DNA from: Tribonema minus
Lineage: Eukaryota; Sar; Xanthophyceae; Tribonematales; Tribonemataceae
Direction: 5' to 3'
Assembly: GCA_017506865.1 (NCBI GenBank)
Contig: JAFCMP010000094.1
Coordinates: 186,001 to 250,000 of the forward strand
DNA length: 64,000 nucleotides
Within the stretch, counting starts at the first letter, position 1; each line of letters begins with the position of its first letter. Under the pieces are notes generated by a model. It was given only the letters and a program-made list of their open reading frames with translations, did no database searches and was not told the origin of the DNA. A program made the translations under genes and the position numbers. Positions 12,301 to 23,900 of the stretch are shown here, one piece after another.

Positions 12301-15300
12301 CAGGTTGTTCTGAGCGCTGGGGCTGCTGTGTCCCGCAGTGCAATGCGGCCATTACCAGTGGAGGCGAGGCAGGTGCGCTCAGAGCTATCATGATGTATGA
12401 CATGGTTCATCAAGCTTGAGCTAGGTTAGCTCAATTACTGCTGGTAATTTAATCTTTAAGTCAGAGTTGATGCCTGCTGCTAGCCTAAGGCTACTAGTAA
12501 GCTTTCACTGGCAAGCATAGTATATTAGTTCTTCTTGAAGCTTCCATCAATCGTGTGTGCTCAGAGGCCTCTCTCAGATTACAGCCTGAGATGCAAACTC
12601 GAAAAGCGCAAGTGCAGGAGTACTCAGTCAGTGCAATATTGACGTAAGCATGTAATGTATGCATAATTGTCGGGAGCGCAGAAAAGCGAGCCTGAGAGAC
12701 AGAGCAGCTGCAGCTCTATTGAGTATACTTGAAGGTCAAAGTATTGAAGTGTAACTTCCACTTACCAAGTAGGGATGAACATATATCACTGGCATCAAAC
12801 GTCACGGTGGCACTGACTGAACACCTGGATCCGCTGGATGCAAAAGCTGACTGTACTCGTGCTGCTTGGCTGCAGTAGGCACCGCATGCAAATTGAGTGT
12901 TGGCGACACACCGTGTTACAAATGTCATCGCCCAAGCAGCGCAGTGCGGTTGCCGGCCTGCAACATGATGTCTGAAAACATGAGCATTCAACTTGGTACA
13001 CGTTCCGTGGCCACGCGTGTAGTAGCTGCCTGTACTACGCGCCATCCACGCGCCCTTGAAGAGGCCATTTCACAAACATTTCTGTCAGCTTTGTGGGTGT
13101 CACTGCGGAGGCAGTGTAACTCATTACGAGCGTCAATCCGAAGTAGTAGTATATTACCAGTACTTCTACCCAAGGGCTGCCTGCTTGCAAATTTTGAAAG
13201 CTTGATGGCAAGGCAGCAGTTTTGTCACCTCCAGCAGTTTTGTCACCTCCGGCTTGTGACAAGATCTGAATGTAGTAGAACAGCCGCAAGGCCTCAGGCT
13301 GCATCGTACGGAAGATAAAATTCATATCATTATCAGTATCAACTCAATCGTCTCAATGACCAGTGGCATGTAGATTATGCTGACAGTGAGAGCTCTTGCA
13401 CCTACTTGGTACCTGCACAGTGGCAACCTTCTCAGATGCTCAAGATGCAGGGTGTAATTAGATGCTTTTGGATGCTGCATGATTGTCCCTGGCAGCAGTT
13501 TTGTAGGCTAGCCTCCCTTCAGGGCGCGAGCCTGCTCAACCTTGAAGCACGCGCGCGCAATTCAGCATGCTACTTTACAGTATAGGTGCACCTTGGTTTG
13601 CTCATCAAGTAGCACTTCTGTGATCATTCGCCGCACAAATGTGAGTTGTTCAATAGAAAAACTTGAATTTAATGCTTTCTCATCCTTCCTCATTGCCGCA
13701 GCAAATTGAATCAGCTGTTACATATCATGATGGCTTCAAGTTGTACCCTTTCCAGTTGTCACCAATGGCTTTTATTTTCGCTTTCGCTTCTACATGCCAT
13801 GGACACATGCTACTAGAAGTGTTAGAAGGGCGGGTGTCAGTCTGAGTCATCCTTAACAAAATATCAAGGGATCAACGGCAGCAAGAAAGCTTAAATTAAT
13901 ATGTACCTCACCGTGACTGCAGCGTTATCAGGGACGATGCGTGAATTTGAAGCTGCACTCCGCGCAGCGCGCAATGTATACATGAGATGCTGACAGTATT
14001 GTGATACTGCCACAGGGCAGGGATCTGCTGATATTTTCATGTGGTGTTACCATCATGGTCCTTCTCAAAGTTCAAAGATCATCATGGCACGAGGCACAGG
14101 CCTGCCAGTGCACCTCACACCAACAAAGCCTGAGGCCGGCCTGGCATTGACGACGATTCGACGCAATACTTTGCGTGTGGTGCAGACAGCGACTGCCACT
14201 TCAAGACTCTGTTATTTTTTATCCTAGTACTACTTGATAGTGTGGTGGCCATCACAGGCTCCATTCATGCCAAGATTGTTTTGTCAATGAACTTCAAGTC
14301 CTCTCTGTATGACTGTGCTCTGCCATCGTTAATGGTGGCATAACACTTATGTCGATTTGGAGGTATTCAGATTTATGTTTTACAAGTTGACAGCAGAAAC
14401 ACAGTGTGCCACTCTACGATTGCGGTGATGAAGGAAGGAGGCAGCAGGTGTAATGACAAGCTCGCATACATATTGTTTACTGAGGCTTCAAGCGAATCTG
14501 GAATCCATAGAGTTAGCCATCCCATATTCAATAATCTTCCTTGCACATCAAAAGTGCACGCATCCGATGAGTCAGAAGCACAATCAAGATGGGTCTGGCA
14601 GCGCGTGTTACAAAAAGTTGCATGTGATTATTAAAGGCATCAATTGGATGTTGGTCTCTGTCGTACCATCACAACATCATAGTGGCGGCCACACGACTCA
14701 CTGACAGGAACGCCAACAGGTGAACCATCAAGATGGTTGACTCATTTTGTACAAGAAGCGGGCAGCACAAAACAACAGGACGGCACATCTTGTCACAAGA
14801 TTCTCAAGCGAAGCCACATGTTGTAGTATCCTGGCACCCAGAAGGGAGTCTGAGTCCTGACGGCTACCCTGCCAAGTATTCACAAGCTTTTTCCAATACG
14901 TTAGCTCAGTCACACGGTGATGATGCTAGGGTCCGAGTCACCATAACTACACGTGGTAAAGCCAGGACGGTCCGCCATGGTGTTATGCAGCAATGGTGAT
15001 GTCCTAATCAGGCATGCGCACAACGATCGTCTCGGAGCTTTCCATGAGACACACATTTTACTCGCACAGTAGAGTGCATGTGTGCAGATGTGCGCCAGCG
15101 TGCACATGATGAGTGTAATGCAAGAAAATATATGCACTTGTACAGGATTTGAACATGATGACTTTGTGCTACACCTCGTAGCGTGTTCAATGTTGGTTGT
15201 CTGCACCGCCGTTCTGCACTTGTCGTGTACGCATTGCATGCGCAGCCACTGTTGTGTGCTTCAAGTTGTAATACATGCATGCATTGTTGCTGCATCGCAT

Positions 15301-16205
15301 GCCCAGCCACCGTAACCGTGCTTGGCGTTCACACCTGCGATGGCCCAAATTGTTTCATGCATGATCTGTCATGTGCGCATTGAATGTGCCATTAGCAACT
15401 TTGAAACTTTGAACCAGCAGCGTGCTGATAGCGGCATGCTCATTGTAAATCCGAATCAGCTGGCGCATAAGCAGAGGTAAGAGTCCCTTGTAGAAACAAT
15501 AGTAAGAGTCCCTGTTCATTCCAGGCTGCATGACATCAAATCAGATCTTGTGTATCTGTGAACCCACTGGCACTAGCAGTATCAACACAGTCTTCCTAGG
15601 CGGCCATGCATGGCAGTAAGTCGAGCCCAGGACCTGTTATTATATCTAGCATGCCGCATGCACATGTGACTGGATCCGTGTGAAGCTGTGGAACAACATA
15701 CCTACGGACAACACAAAAGTGTTCAAGTATAGCGTATTACCGTGCATTTGGACTTAAGTCAATTGCTTTGTGGTGCAACATATTGCGTTCAATAGTTAGA
15801 AAGTTACCAGCCTGAGTGCACTGCATTCAGCACTCAAGTTCAAAGTGGCCTCAAGGTCACATTTCACAATGATTTGAGGACCATGAAGCTGTAATCATAC
15901 GCAATATTCATTGGCTCAATTGTCTCCATCAATTGCACCATCATTCGGCTCTGCCATATGTTCTGGTCGAGAGGACTACGATGGGGAGGGGACATCGTTT
16001 ACTCTACAAGGAAAATGGCAGGGATCACAGGGATGACGGCCAGACGCATTCTGAGGGACCAAACGTTGTCAACGTGCAATGTGCTCCTAATATCATCATC
16101 AAGCCCATAACAAGTGACGACACCTCTTTAGAGTCGAGTCAGTTGAAGTTTGTTTTGTTTCCTTGAAGTGCGCGTCAAGGACTTCCCACGCGCCAACAGC
16201 ATCTC
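9331..16205. other. Intergenic-like DNA, only a large inverted repeat stands out
   Basis: No recognisable coding exon was found on either strand over this stretch. The notable structures are the inverted repeat at 10896-11022 and a tandem 19-bp repeat (cagcagttttgtcacctcc) near 13215-13252. Open frames stay near or below 109 codons, except one of 150 codons at 12866-13318 that has no protein-like features. Confidence 0.5.
10896..11022. repeat. Nested inverted repeat with 36-bp arms
   Basis: About 36 bases from 10896 pair with 10963-10999 with one mismatch, around a spacer of about 30 bases. The spacer itself holds another copy of the cgtgcggttgtc core. Each arm also contains a smaller palindrome: ggttgtc, a two-base centre, then gacaacc. 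A third copy of the right-arm end follows at 11000-11022. The set suggests repeated local foldback duplication or a small cruciform-forming element. Confidence 0.85.
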
Positions 16206-18757
16206 ATGCCGCATGTACGGAGAGCTTCGATCGTGCTGCTTGTAGTGCTAGCTCTCTTCCGTGTATACCGCTGCGAGGCGTTTTCAGCAGGACCGCCTTC
16301 TGTCACATGCACAAAGCATACAAGCAGCCTGAAAGCATTGGAAGACGCGACCGGCGGCAAGCAGCCCGACGTGAGAAGAATTGTCGCCTCGCAGAAGTTT
16401 CAACAACTGCAGACAAGGCTCCAGTCGGAGGTGAAACCGATTCCCCCCTCTGAGCGAGCCACCAGCACAGCGGGACAGTCGGTAGCCAGATGCTTGGCAA
16501 TTGCGGTGGCGTTGTGGGGTCCCTTTTACTTTGGAGTGGAGAGCTACATGGCACATGCAGCCGCACAGCCGGCTGAAGTGGCGACGCAGCAGGAGCAGCA
16601 GCAGCAGCAGCAGCCAAAGGGCGCCAAACAGCAGCCTGCGCCGGCGGCTCTCGAAGGTGCGCTTGAGGTACTTATTTGCGATACCCGTCGTGCTGTTAGG
16701 ATATCCAACGCGTTGTGCTACTGCGGCCACTGTCGGTGTCTGAGGTGCTACCACCGTAGTGTGGAAGTGTAGAACGGTGCCTACTGTGATCACGGTCTAA
16801 GGCTACTACATGGCGTCTCTGCGCTCGTTGATGGCCAAGTCTGACACCTGCACACAGACACATTTGATAAGGGCGAATTCCTACCAAGCTGTTGACGGCA
16901 CGAATATTTGTCAGCTGTAATCGTTAACCATTATTCTATTGACCATGTGGTCTGCCCGCCTCTGAGGAAGCCAGTAGGCTTATCAGCTGCGTGAGTTGGT
17001 CAGTTGCGTCGTGCCAGAGTCACACTGTGACCCTAACCCTAACCCTAACCCTAACCCGTGTATTTATGATCTTGTATTTATAGCAGCCCCAAGGTGGGCT
17101 TGATTCGTTGGACAAGAGTGCAAAAAACTAAAATCGGACGGGCCCTTAGAGCCCTGTGTTGCAGGCTTGTTTGTACTAGACTAATGGGGGGCAGACACAG
17201 CGGCACCCAGTCTGAGCCACACCTATCGTAGCCGGATGTCTCCATCTCTTGAGCGAAAACGCCGGAGGACCACGGTTATGCCTCTAGTATACATTTGGGC
17301 CAGAGGCGCCCGGTCCTCGATACCTTGCCTAAGCACGCCGCTGACGTGCCTGGCCGAGGTTCTCTTTCTTGCGTGTTCAAGCAAACGATCTACGGTGTGC
17401 CCTGATGCTATCGGCATCCCCATGTTCCAATATCCCCTGCTGCTGCCCAAAGCCGTATCGTCACCACACGCGACTCCGCAACTCCTGCTCGCAGCCAGAG
17501 CTAGCATCTCCTCTCCCCTTGCTGCCTGTTGTACCCTCGCCAGCATCAGCGCCACCGCGAGCGCTGCCGCACCTCTCGGTGCTAACGAGCTGTACTGTGC
17601 TTGTTGTTAGCTAACCCTTACCCCTTATCCTTAACATAACCCTAACCCTTGCCATTTTGACAAGCTGCAGGTATGTGAGCCATGTCAGGGGTCAGAGGCG
17701 TCGCTGACAGGCGCGCCCTCAAGTCTAATTGCAGTCTTTTTGTTCAGCAGCATGGATTGCTGAGTGTGTGCTGTAGCTCTGCAACAAACATCAGTAGACG
17801 TAATACATTTACGTAAATGCAGTGTAATACACTGCATGCGCATACATACATACTTGCCACACATTTACTACTCACATGCTGCGCAAGTACATACATCACA
17901 TACAAAGTAGTATCCAGTAGCATCTGCACGTACATCCATGTTCCTGTGAAACAATCATTTGTGTCGTGGCACTGCCATTCAGCTCAACTTGGCTCGAACT
18001 GATAAGGTATGGCCCTTGTCACTTTGGCGTAGCACTCAAAGTACCGACTTCAGAGACTGCCGTTACTGCAAGCAGTGATGCGCACGGAAACTCAATACTG
18101 CCACCAATTGTTCTGTTGTAAACGAGTTCATCAAGCAGATCTCTGTTGATAAGCACATTACAGGCAACCCCAGTTCATGCGGCCATAGGTGTGCAGTCTT
18201 GCTGCATTCATGTGAGCCCGTGTCGGCAAGTCAACACTTGAATTTGAAGTTGCAGATGACTTGCGTCTGCAAGTGCAGGGGTGGAGATTGGTGATGGTTT
18301 TCGTGTCTGGTGCACAGATTTCCGTGCCTAGATGGCAAGTTCGCAGACAAGAATATTCAACTGATGCACCAGCGTTCAATCCGAGCAGAGAGTGCACCTA
18401 TAGTATACTCCGGCAACGTCGCGCCAGCATCTTGGTGTGCAACTTCAACTACTTGAAGTATATGTCACTCAGTACACATTCCGGAGGTCTGTTCATCACA
18501 GCGGTCGTGCAATCCCGTCCGACTTTTCAGGTGTGGACGGTGCCCTAGCAGCGGCGGCGGCGGCAGCAGCGGGCCCCCTCGCAAGCGCCAAAACGCTGGT
18601 GCAGCAGCAGCTGCAGCAGCACGGCGGCAGTTCCGCAACGGCGGCCCTGTCAGGGGCTGCAGCAGTGCTCATATCGCCTGTCGTCGACAAGGTGGTTGTG
18701 GGGCCTGTCTCATACCTGGCCGCTAAGCGTAAGCTGCGGAAAATGATGGGCAAGTAG
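16206..18757 (+). CDS. Plastid-targeted protein of unknown function, two exons
   Basis: Exon 1 is 16206-16656 and exon 2 is 18531-18757. They join in phase (G|GT completes a Gly codon) to give 225 residues. Residues 1-24 form a signal peptide: basic start, then a Leu/Val core ending CEA. The sequence after the predicted cleavage starts FSAGPP, the Phe-first motif known for plastid import in red-lineage secondary algae. A second hydrophobic stretch at about 97-120 ends in Ala-rich AHAAA and might be a thylakoid transfer signal or a membrane anchor. A Gln run follows. The C-terminal third is Ala-rich with a weakly hydrophobic segment and a basic tail ending KLRKMMGK. I do not recognise the family. 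The 1.9-kb intron has a GTGCGC donor and a TTTTCAG acceptor and contains a TTAGGG-type array at 17030. Confidence 0.7.
17030..17056 (+). repeat. Interstitial telomere-type repeat (CCCTAA)n
   Basis: About four uninterrupted CCCTAA units lie inside the intron of the plastid-targeted gene. A shorter tract with imperfect units lies at 17636-17650. The unit is the TTAGGG telomere repeat used by many heterokonts and haptophytes. Confidence 0.9.
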
Positions 18758-20960
18758 GGTCGGCGGACTTGCGCAGCAGCGGCGACGCCACATAGGGATA
18801 GTGATGTGATGATCATTATCATTCAGCTTTGTTGGTCACTCCCCTGTGACAGCTGAACAGTGTGGGGAGAGAGTTTGGGGGTTTGAGGGGGGATTTTGGC
18901 GGTTACATTTGGCGGTTACATTGTGCTCGCTGACAAGCAGCAAGAAGCACTGTACCACTGCGCATACGCGGCGCATTGCAGCGCGTTAGGAGTGGCAATG
19001 CAGGAGGTAGCTTGTGTACGCTAGCACTTTGCCAGCTCTGCAGTTTGGTCTCTTGTACACCGGTGTGACACCAATACTTGCAGCTGTGGGCTTAGCAGTG
19101 CCAGGTAGCAGCACTTACAGATAGCTTTGAGTGGCGTTATAGTGGGTAGTAGTAAACCATTGTGCTGTTGCAGTGGCGGAGCTGGCGATCACACATTATT
19201 GACGACGTAGATGATAGGCGCATAATGGCATGGCCTCTTTGCCTTGTGAGCTTTGTGTACTGTGTTGCTGGCTTGTGATGGCTGTTGCGCTGCACTAACA
19301 ATGATGTCTCATGTCAGCCATTTACACAATTAAGCCAGAGGGGGATTAGACCACGTCATGGAGCCCTTGTGCTTTTGCAATGCATGGTGATTGCGCCTTG
19401 AAGTGCAGAAAGCACAGGAGGCATGTGTTTGCAGCAATGCACGGACTGTTTTTGCGCCGAGTGCCCTCACAAATGCTCATCTCAAGGGTGACCATTGCTC
19501 ATTGCAATGCGTGCCAGCTGTGGCATACACTTGCATTGGCCTACATTCAGGACATTGCGCATCGCGAGGGGCAATGCCACTATGAGAGCTGAAGAGTCGT
19601 TGAAACCGCCATAGTGGGCTGACACCCATGCAGGCCAAGTGCGGCCGCCAACATTGTTGTTATCGCGCTGATTATCAGGCAGCGAATGCTCATGAGTTTG
19701 GGCTCATGACACTCGATTTGCTTTGTAACCATGAGTGGCACCAAACCAACAGCTTGTGTTGAAGCACAATCACGGATATTTTCAAGTACCTACTGATCAC
19801 CGGAACAGGAGCAGCAGATGATGCACACATCTACCACCATGGAGTTCACAGGAGTGATGAAGGCCAGCTGTCTTTGCAGCCGCATACTTGATGTATGACC
19901 AGACTGTAATGAAAAATATCTTCAATGGAAGAGGACAGCGATGCCGCCTTGTACGCGCAGGCAAGAAGGGAGAAAGTGACGCTGCAACAAGCACACCAGC
20001 ATTCGCGCAGGCAGGTGCAGGGAGCAGTGACTGTGCGGAATGCATGGGAAACACAAACATGTGCGGAACGAATGGGAAACACAAACAATGTGCATCTAAA
20101 GACACCCAGGCGGAGCGGCACCGCAGCTGCTATCTGATACCTACATACGTGCCGGCCCTGGTTGGCGCTGAGTGTGGCCATCTATACCAGCTGCCGTCGC
20201 TGCTGCGCCCGCTGAAGCCAGGCACGGTACGGGAACTTTCCCGCACGATACGGGAACTTTCCCGCGCTTCCTCACGCTATTCTCTCTTCTCCTGTGTGTG
20301 TGTGTGTATGGTCAGGCTCTCAACGGCTGCTGATTGCCGCTGCCGCTGCTGCTGCTACTGCTGCTGCATCGGCACCATGCTCATGCGCACGCATGCTCAT
20401 GCGCACGCATGCCGCTGCTGCGAGCGACGGCGGTGTCTGTGATCTGGGAATGGAGCACGCAAACGGCCTGTTGCGGCCGCCGCCGCCGCTGCCGCTGCCA
20501 GCAATTGACAGCTGCTGAGCTGCCAGACACGTTAGCAGCTGCTGGAGCTGGAGCCAACGGCAGCAACAGCGCGGCGGTGGTGTGTTCCCTTTTCTCCAAC
20601 TGCTTGTATTCTGCAGGGGCTTGTTGCTGCTGAGACTCTCAAGACTTTCGCACGACTTATGTACACGTTACGGCGAAAAACAGCTGAATCCGAGGTGCTC
20701 GTCCGCACCCGCTCGCACACACAGTCAAGCACGCCCCCTCGCCCTTAAAAACTCACAGTATGCGAGCACTGCTCCCGGCAGCGCACAGCGGTGGCCGGCG
20801 GTTCATCAGTGCACTGGGCAGCACGCAGCACGAGCCTGTGTCCCCTGCTAGAGGGTGCCTTGCGCCCGAATCACAGGCACAGGGGGGTATGCCAATGGGG
20901 GGGCAGAAGGCCTGTGGGATAGGCACTGGAAGGCACTTCATCAACTGACAGCCAGACGCA
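18758..20960. other. Convergent intergenic region
   Basis: This region lies between the 3' end of the plastid-targeted gene (+) and the 3' end of the nucleotidyltransferase gene (-), so it should contain both 3' UTRs. No recognisable protein is present, although an open frame of 184 codons (19888-20442, +) crosses it. It holds two pairs of E2F-like motifs (near 18895 and 20240), a short duplication containing gggaaacacaaac near 20045-20095, and GTGT runs. Confidence 0.5.
20226..20266. promoter_or_regulatory. Tandem pair of E2F-type sites (TTTCCCGC)
   Basis: A 21-bp unit containing cgggaactttcccgc is repeated twice in tandem. Each unit is a near-perfect dyad and contains TTTCCCGC at 20237-20244 and 20258-20265, the classic E2F/DP core. 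A second pair, TTTGGCGG, sits near 18895 and 18909. No start codon of a recognised gene lies close by, so a role is uncertain. It could serve an unannotated gene or be chance. Confidence 0.35.
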
Positions 20961-23900
20961 CTAGTACTGGCACAGGTCCTGTAGCAGATTGGTGTCAGGG
21001 TTCCTGCGCAGTTTCTCGGGGCCCCGAACTTCAAGTTCCGCCAGGCACTGCGAGAACAGCCACTGGACCTCGGGGAAGCGGAAGCAGCTGTGGCTCACGT
21101 TGCGGATGGTGGCGGAAGGGTCCTGCAGAGTTGAAGTAGCAGCAACGGGCAGCAGTGCTCAGTGTGTGTGTGTGTTTGTGCGTGGGTTGTGTGTCTGTGG
21201 GTGTGTTGACGTTTCTGAATTGAACGGATGTAGGGAAATGTAGAGCCTGGTAAGCACGCACGCAGCAATCTGATGGTTTTGACGGCTCTGTGCGTGTGAG
21301 CACATTGCCAGCAAGGCACCAAGGTCAGCGCCGGACTTCAATCCACGCACTTGAAGTCATCACAGAGACCTTGAGGTATGGCAAAGTGCGTGCACTGCTT
21401 GCGCTGATTAAAGTGCCTGAATAAAAGCTTCTCGCACGCAGAGCTGCCTTGGTGTAAAGCTAAGGAGAGCACTGCAGTTCAACGAAGTTGGGGCATGAGG
21501 GTCAGGTGGCCTGCGTCACTGGATACCCACTGCGCAAGGCCAACGACTTCACGCTTGAAGTGGCGCCTGAGTCATCGCATCAACAGGGTGACCGTGGCAC
21601 TTCAAACATGAGGTAAGCAGGGGCCCTTCAAGCATTTCATGTCGCCAACCTTTGCAGATAGCAACGCATTGCATTCTTTTCCGCACGGCGCAACTGAGTG
21701 CCTACATAGCTGCATCTGGACCTGGCATTGCAATTAAGCAAAACTGACTGCGATACAGTCTCACAATGTTTGACGGCAGCGGTGTACAATCTAAGCAACT
21801 GAGGCATGCAATATACTGGTGAGACATGCTGCAGAGCTACAACAAAGTGCCCAATTGCGGTGCACAAAACATCATCTGCTAGAGGTGTAATACAACCATA
21901 CGCGGTGCGAGTCTGCAAGCAAGTTCACAGGCGCAGTTTTTCAGCTCTCGTGTTTGTTGCTTTCAGAAGCAAATTGAAGTGCCGGTGAGTAGCTTCATAT
22001 ATGAGCATCATACGGTCTACACTCCCTTGCTTATTACATGCGCGGCAATCTAGTGTCGCTATGTATAGTGTTTTGCAGATGCGACATAACTTCAATTTAG
22101 AACTTCAACTCACATTTCGCTGCATGTCCAGAGGGTCCTGCGAGGGCAGCAGCAAGCAAGCAAGCAAAGGGAGCACATGAGCCTGAGCAGGTTCACATCG
22201 CTCGTGTATGGGTGCGTTGTGCTTCTCTGAGGCAACTCACAGCTCCCAGCCACAGCATTTCTCGACATGAACACAAACACACACACGTTTGCTTCAAAAT
22301 ACCTCCAGTGACTCAGTCTAGTATACTTACATGCGGTTAAAAACGCTGATGAGCTCTTTCTCAACATGAAGATCAAGTGCGTTGTCGTATATACTTTGGG
22401 TTAGAATCACTGATACGCTCTTTCTTAATGTGAAGTTGAAACTTTGGCATCGTGCAGAAGGAAGCGCCGCATGCCGGCCCTCCCGCAGTCATGCGTGAAA
22501 ACAGGCCGCGCATATGCCACCTCAGAGCTACTGCACTGGAAACATGCAGCGGCTGTGTGCGCCTGTTGGCAAGGCGTGACACGAGCGCGACATGTTGTAA
22601 AGAAGACACGGAAGGCGCACGCAAGTCGACTTCAAAGGCGTGCGTGAATAGAGCGCAGAGGCTGCCGGAAGCGGGGTGCACAGGCAATGCCCCCCAGCAA
22701 ACAGTTAGACCACGTAACCGCCATGTCGCACAGAGGCAGTGAACACACACATGTCGAGCACGGCCATGCATTTATGAACAACACACCACTAATTCATGAA
22801 TGGATCTGTGAAACTGACCTACCTCAATGATACGCGCTGCCGCAGCACGCAGGCCCGAGACCATTGATTCATGAACAGCACCAATCACTCGTGAATGAAT
22901 CTGTAAAACCGACCTCGATGGTACGCGCTGCCGCAGCACGCAGGCCCCGTGGCCATTCATTCATGAACAGCACGCCCATCACTCATGATTGAATTCACAA
23001 AACTGACCTCGATGGTGAGCGCTGCAGCGGAGCACAGGCCCGTGGCCGCGTTGACGGTTCATTCATGAGAACCAACCAATCATTCGCGAATGAAATCCAT
23101 GAGCGAATGTGTGAAACTGACCTCGATGGTGAGCGCTGCCGCGGCGCGCAGGCCCGTGGCCGCGTCCACCGGCAGGTCCAGGGGGAAGGGGCTCCCGAGG
23201 CGCCCCCTCCCCACGCTGATGCCGTAGCTCAGGGGGTCAAAGGCCCTGCTGTAGAAGGCGAGAAACTTGAGCAGGCAGGCCCCGGGGGTCATGTCGCTAA
23301 GGTCTTCTGCCTCCAGTTCAGCTTCGGTCATGTCGGGGGGGTCAAGGGGGAAGGCGTCACGAGGGGGGCCCAGGTGATTGGCCGCCGCCACCTGTGCGCA
23401 GGGGGGGAAGAGGGGGTGGGGGAGGGGGTAAATAGGGGGTTCAGTGGGGGCTGAGGATGGGGGGTATGTTCAGGGTGCAGTCACATATGCGGGGGGGGCG
23501 AGGAGGGCCGCAATGAGGGCGGAATGGAGGGGAGGGGAAAGGCAGCAAGGGCGGGAAGGGGGGGCGGAGTAGAGGCGCAGCGCAACCAATCGTTTGCATC
23601 TTGAGGTTCTGCAGAAAGAAACATTGTTGATGAGCATGAGCAGAGCAACAGGCGCTTGGCAGTGCTGGCAGGCGCAATGGTGAGACAACGCATTCACAGC
23701 AACCTGACTCCCACACCCCCAGCTTCAACCCTCATGCAAGCCCCCCTTTGCACAGCGTTCATTGCTGGCATGGCGAGCGCCGCTGCTGCCGGGGCAAAAA
23801 ATGCGCACACGCGCGCGTGCGTTGCGTGCCTCGCCTCAATTGCACTGCTGCATGCGCGCAATGTCGGGCAAACAGCGGGCTGCTATCGCGTCGCGCGACA

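Noticed and set aside
19888-20442. 184-codon + strand frame downstream of the plastid gene
   Set aside because: Cys-rich stretches come from CTG/CGC repeats; there is no domain or splice evidence, and it overlaps expected 3' UTRs.
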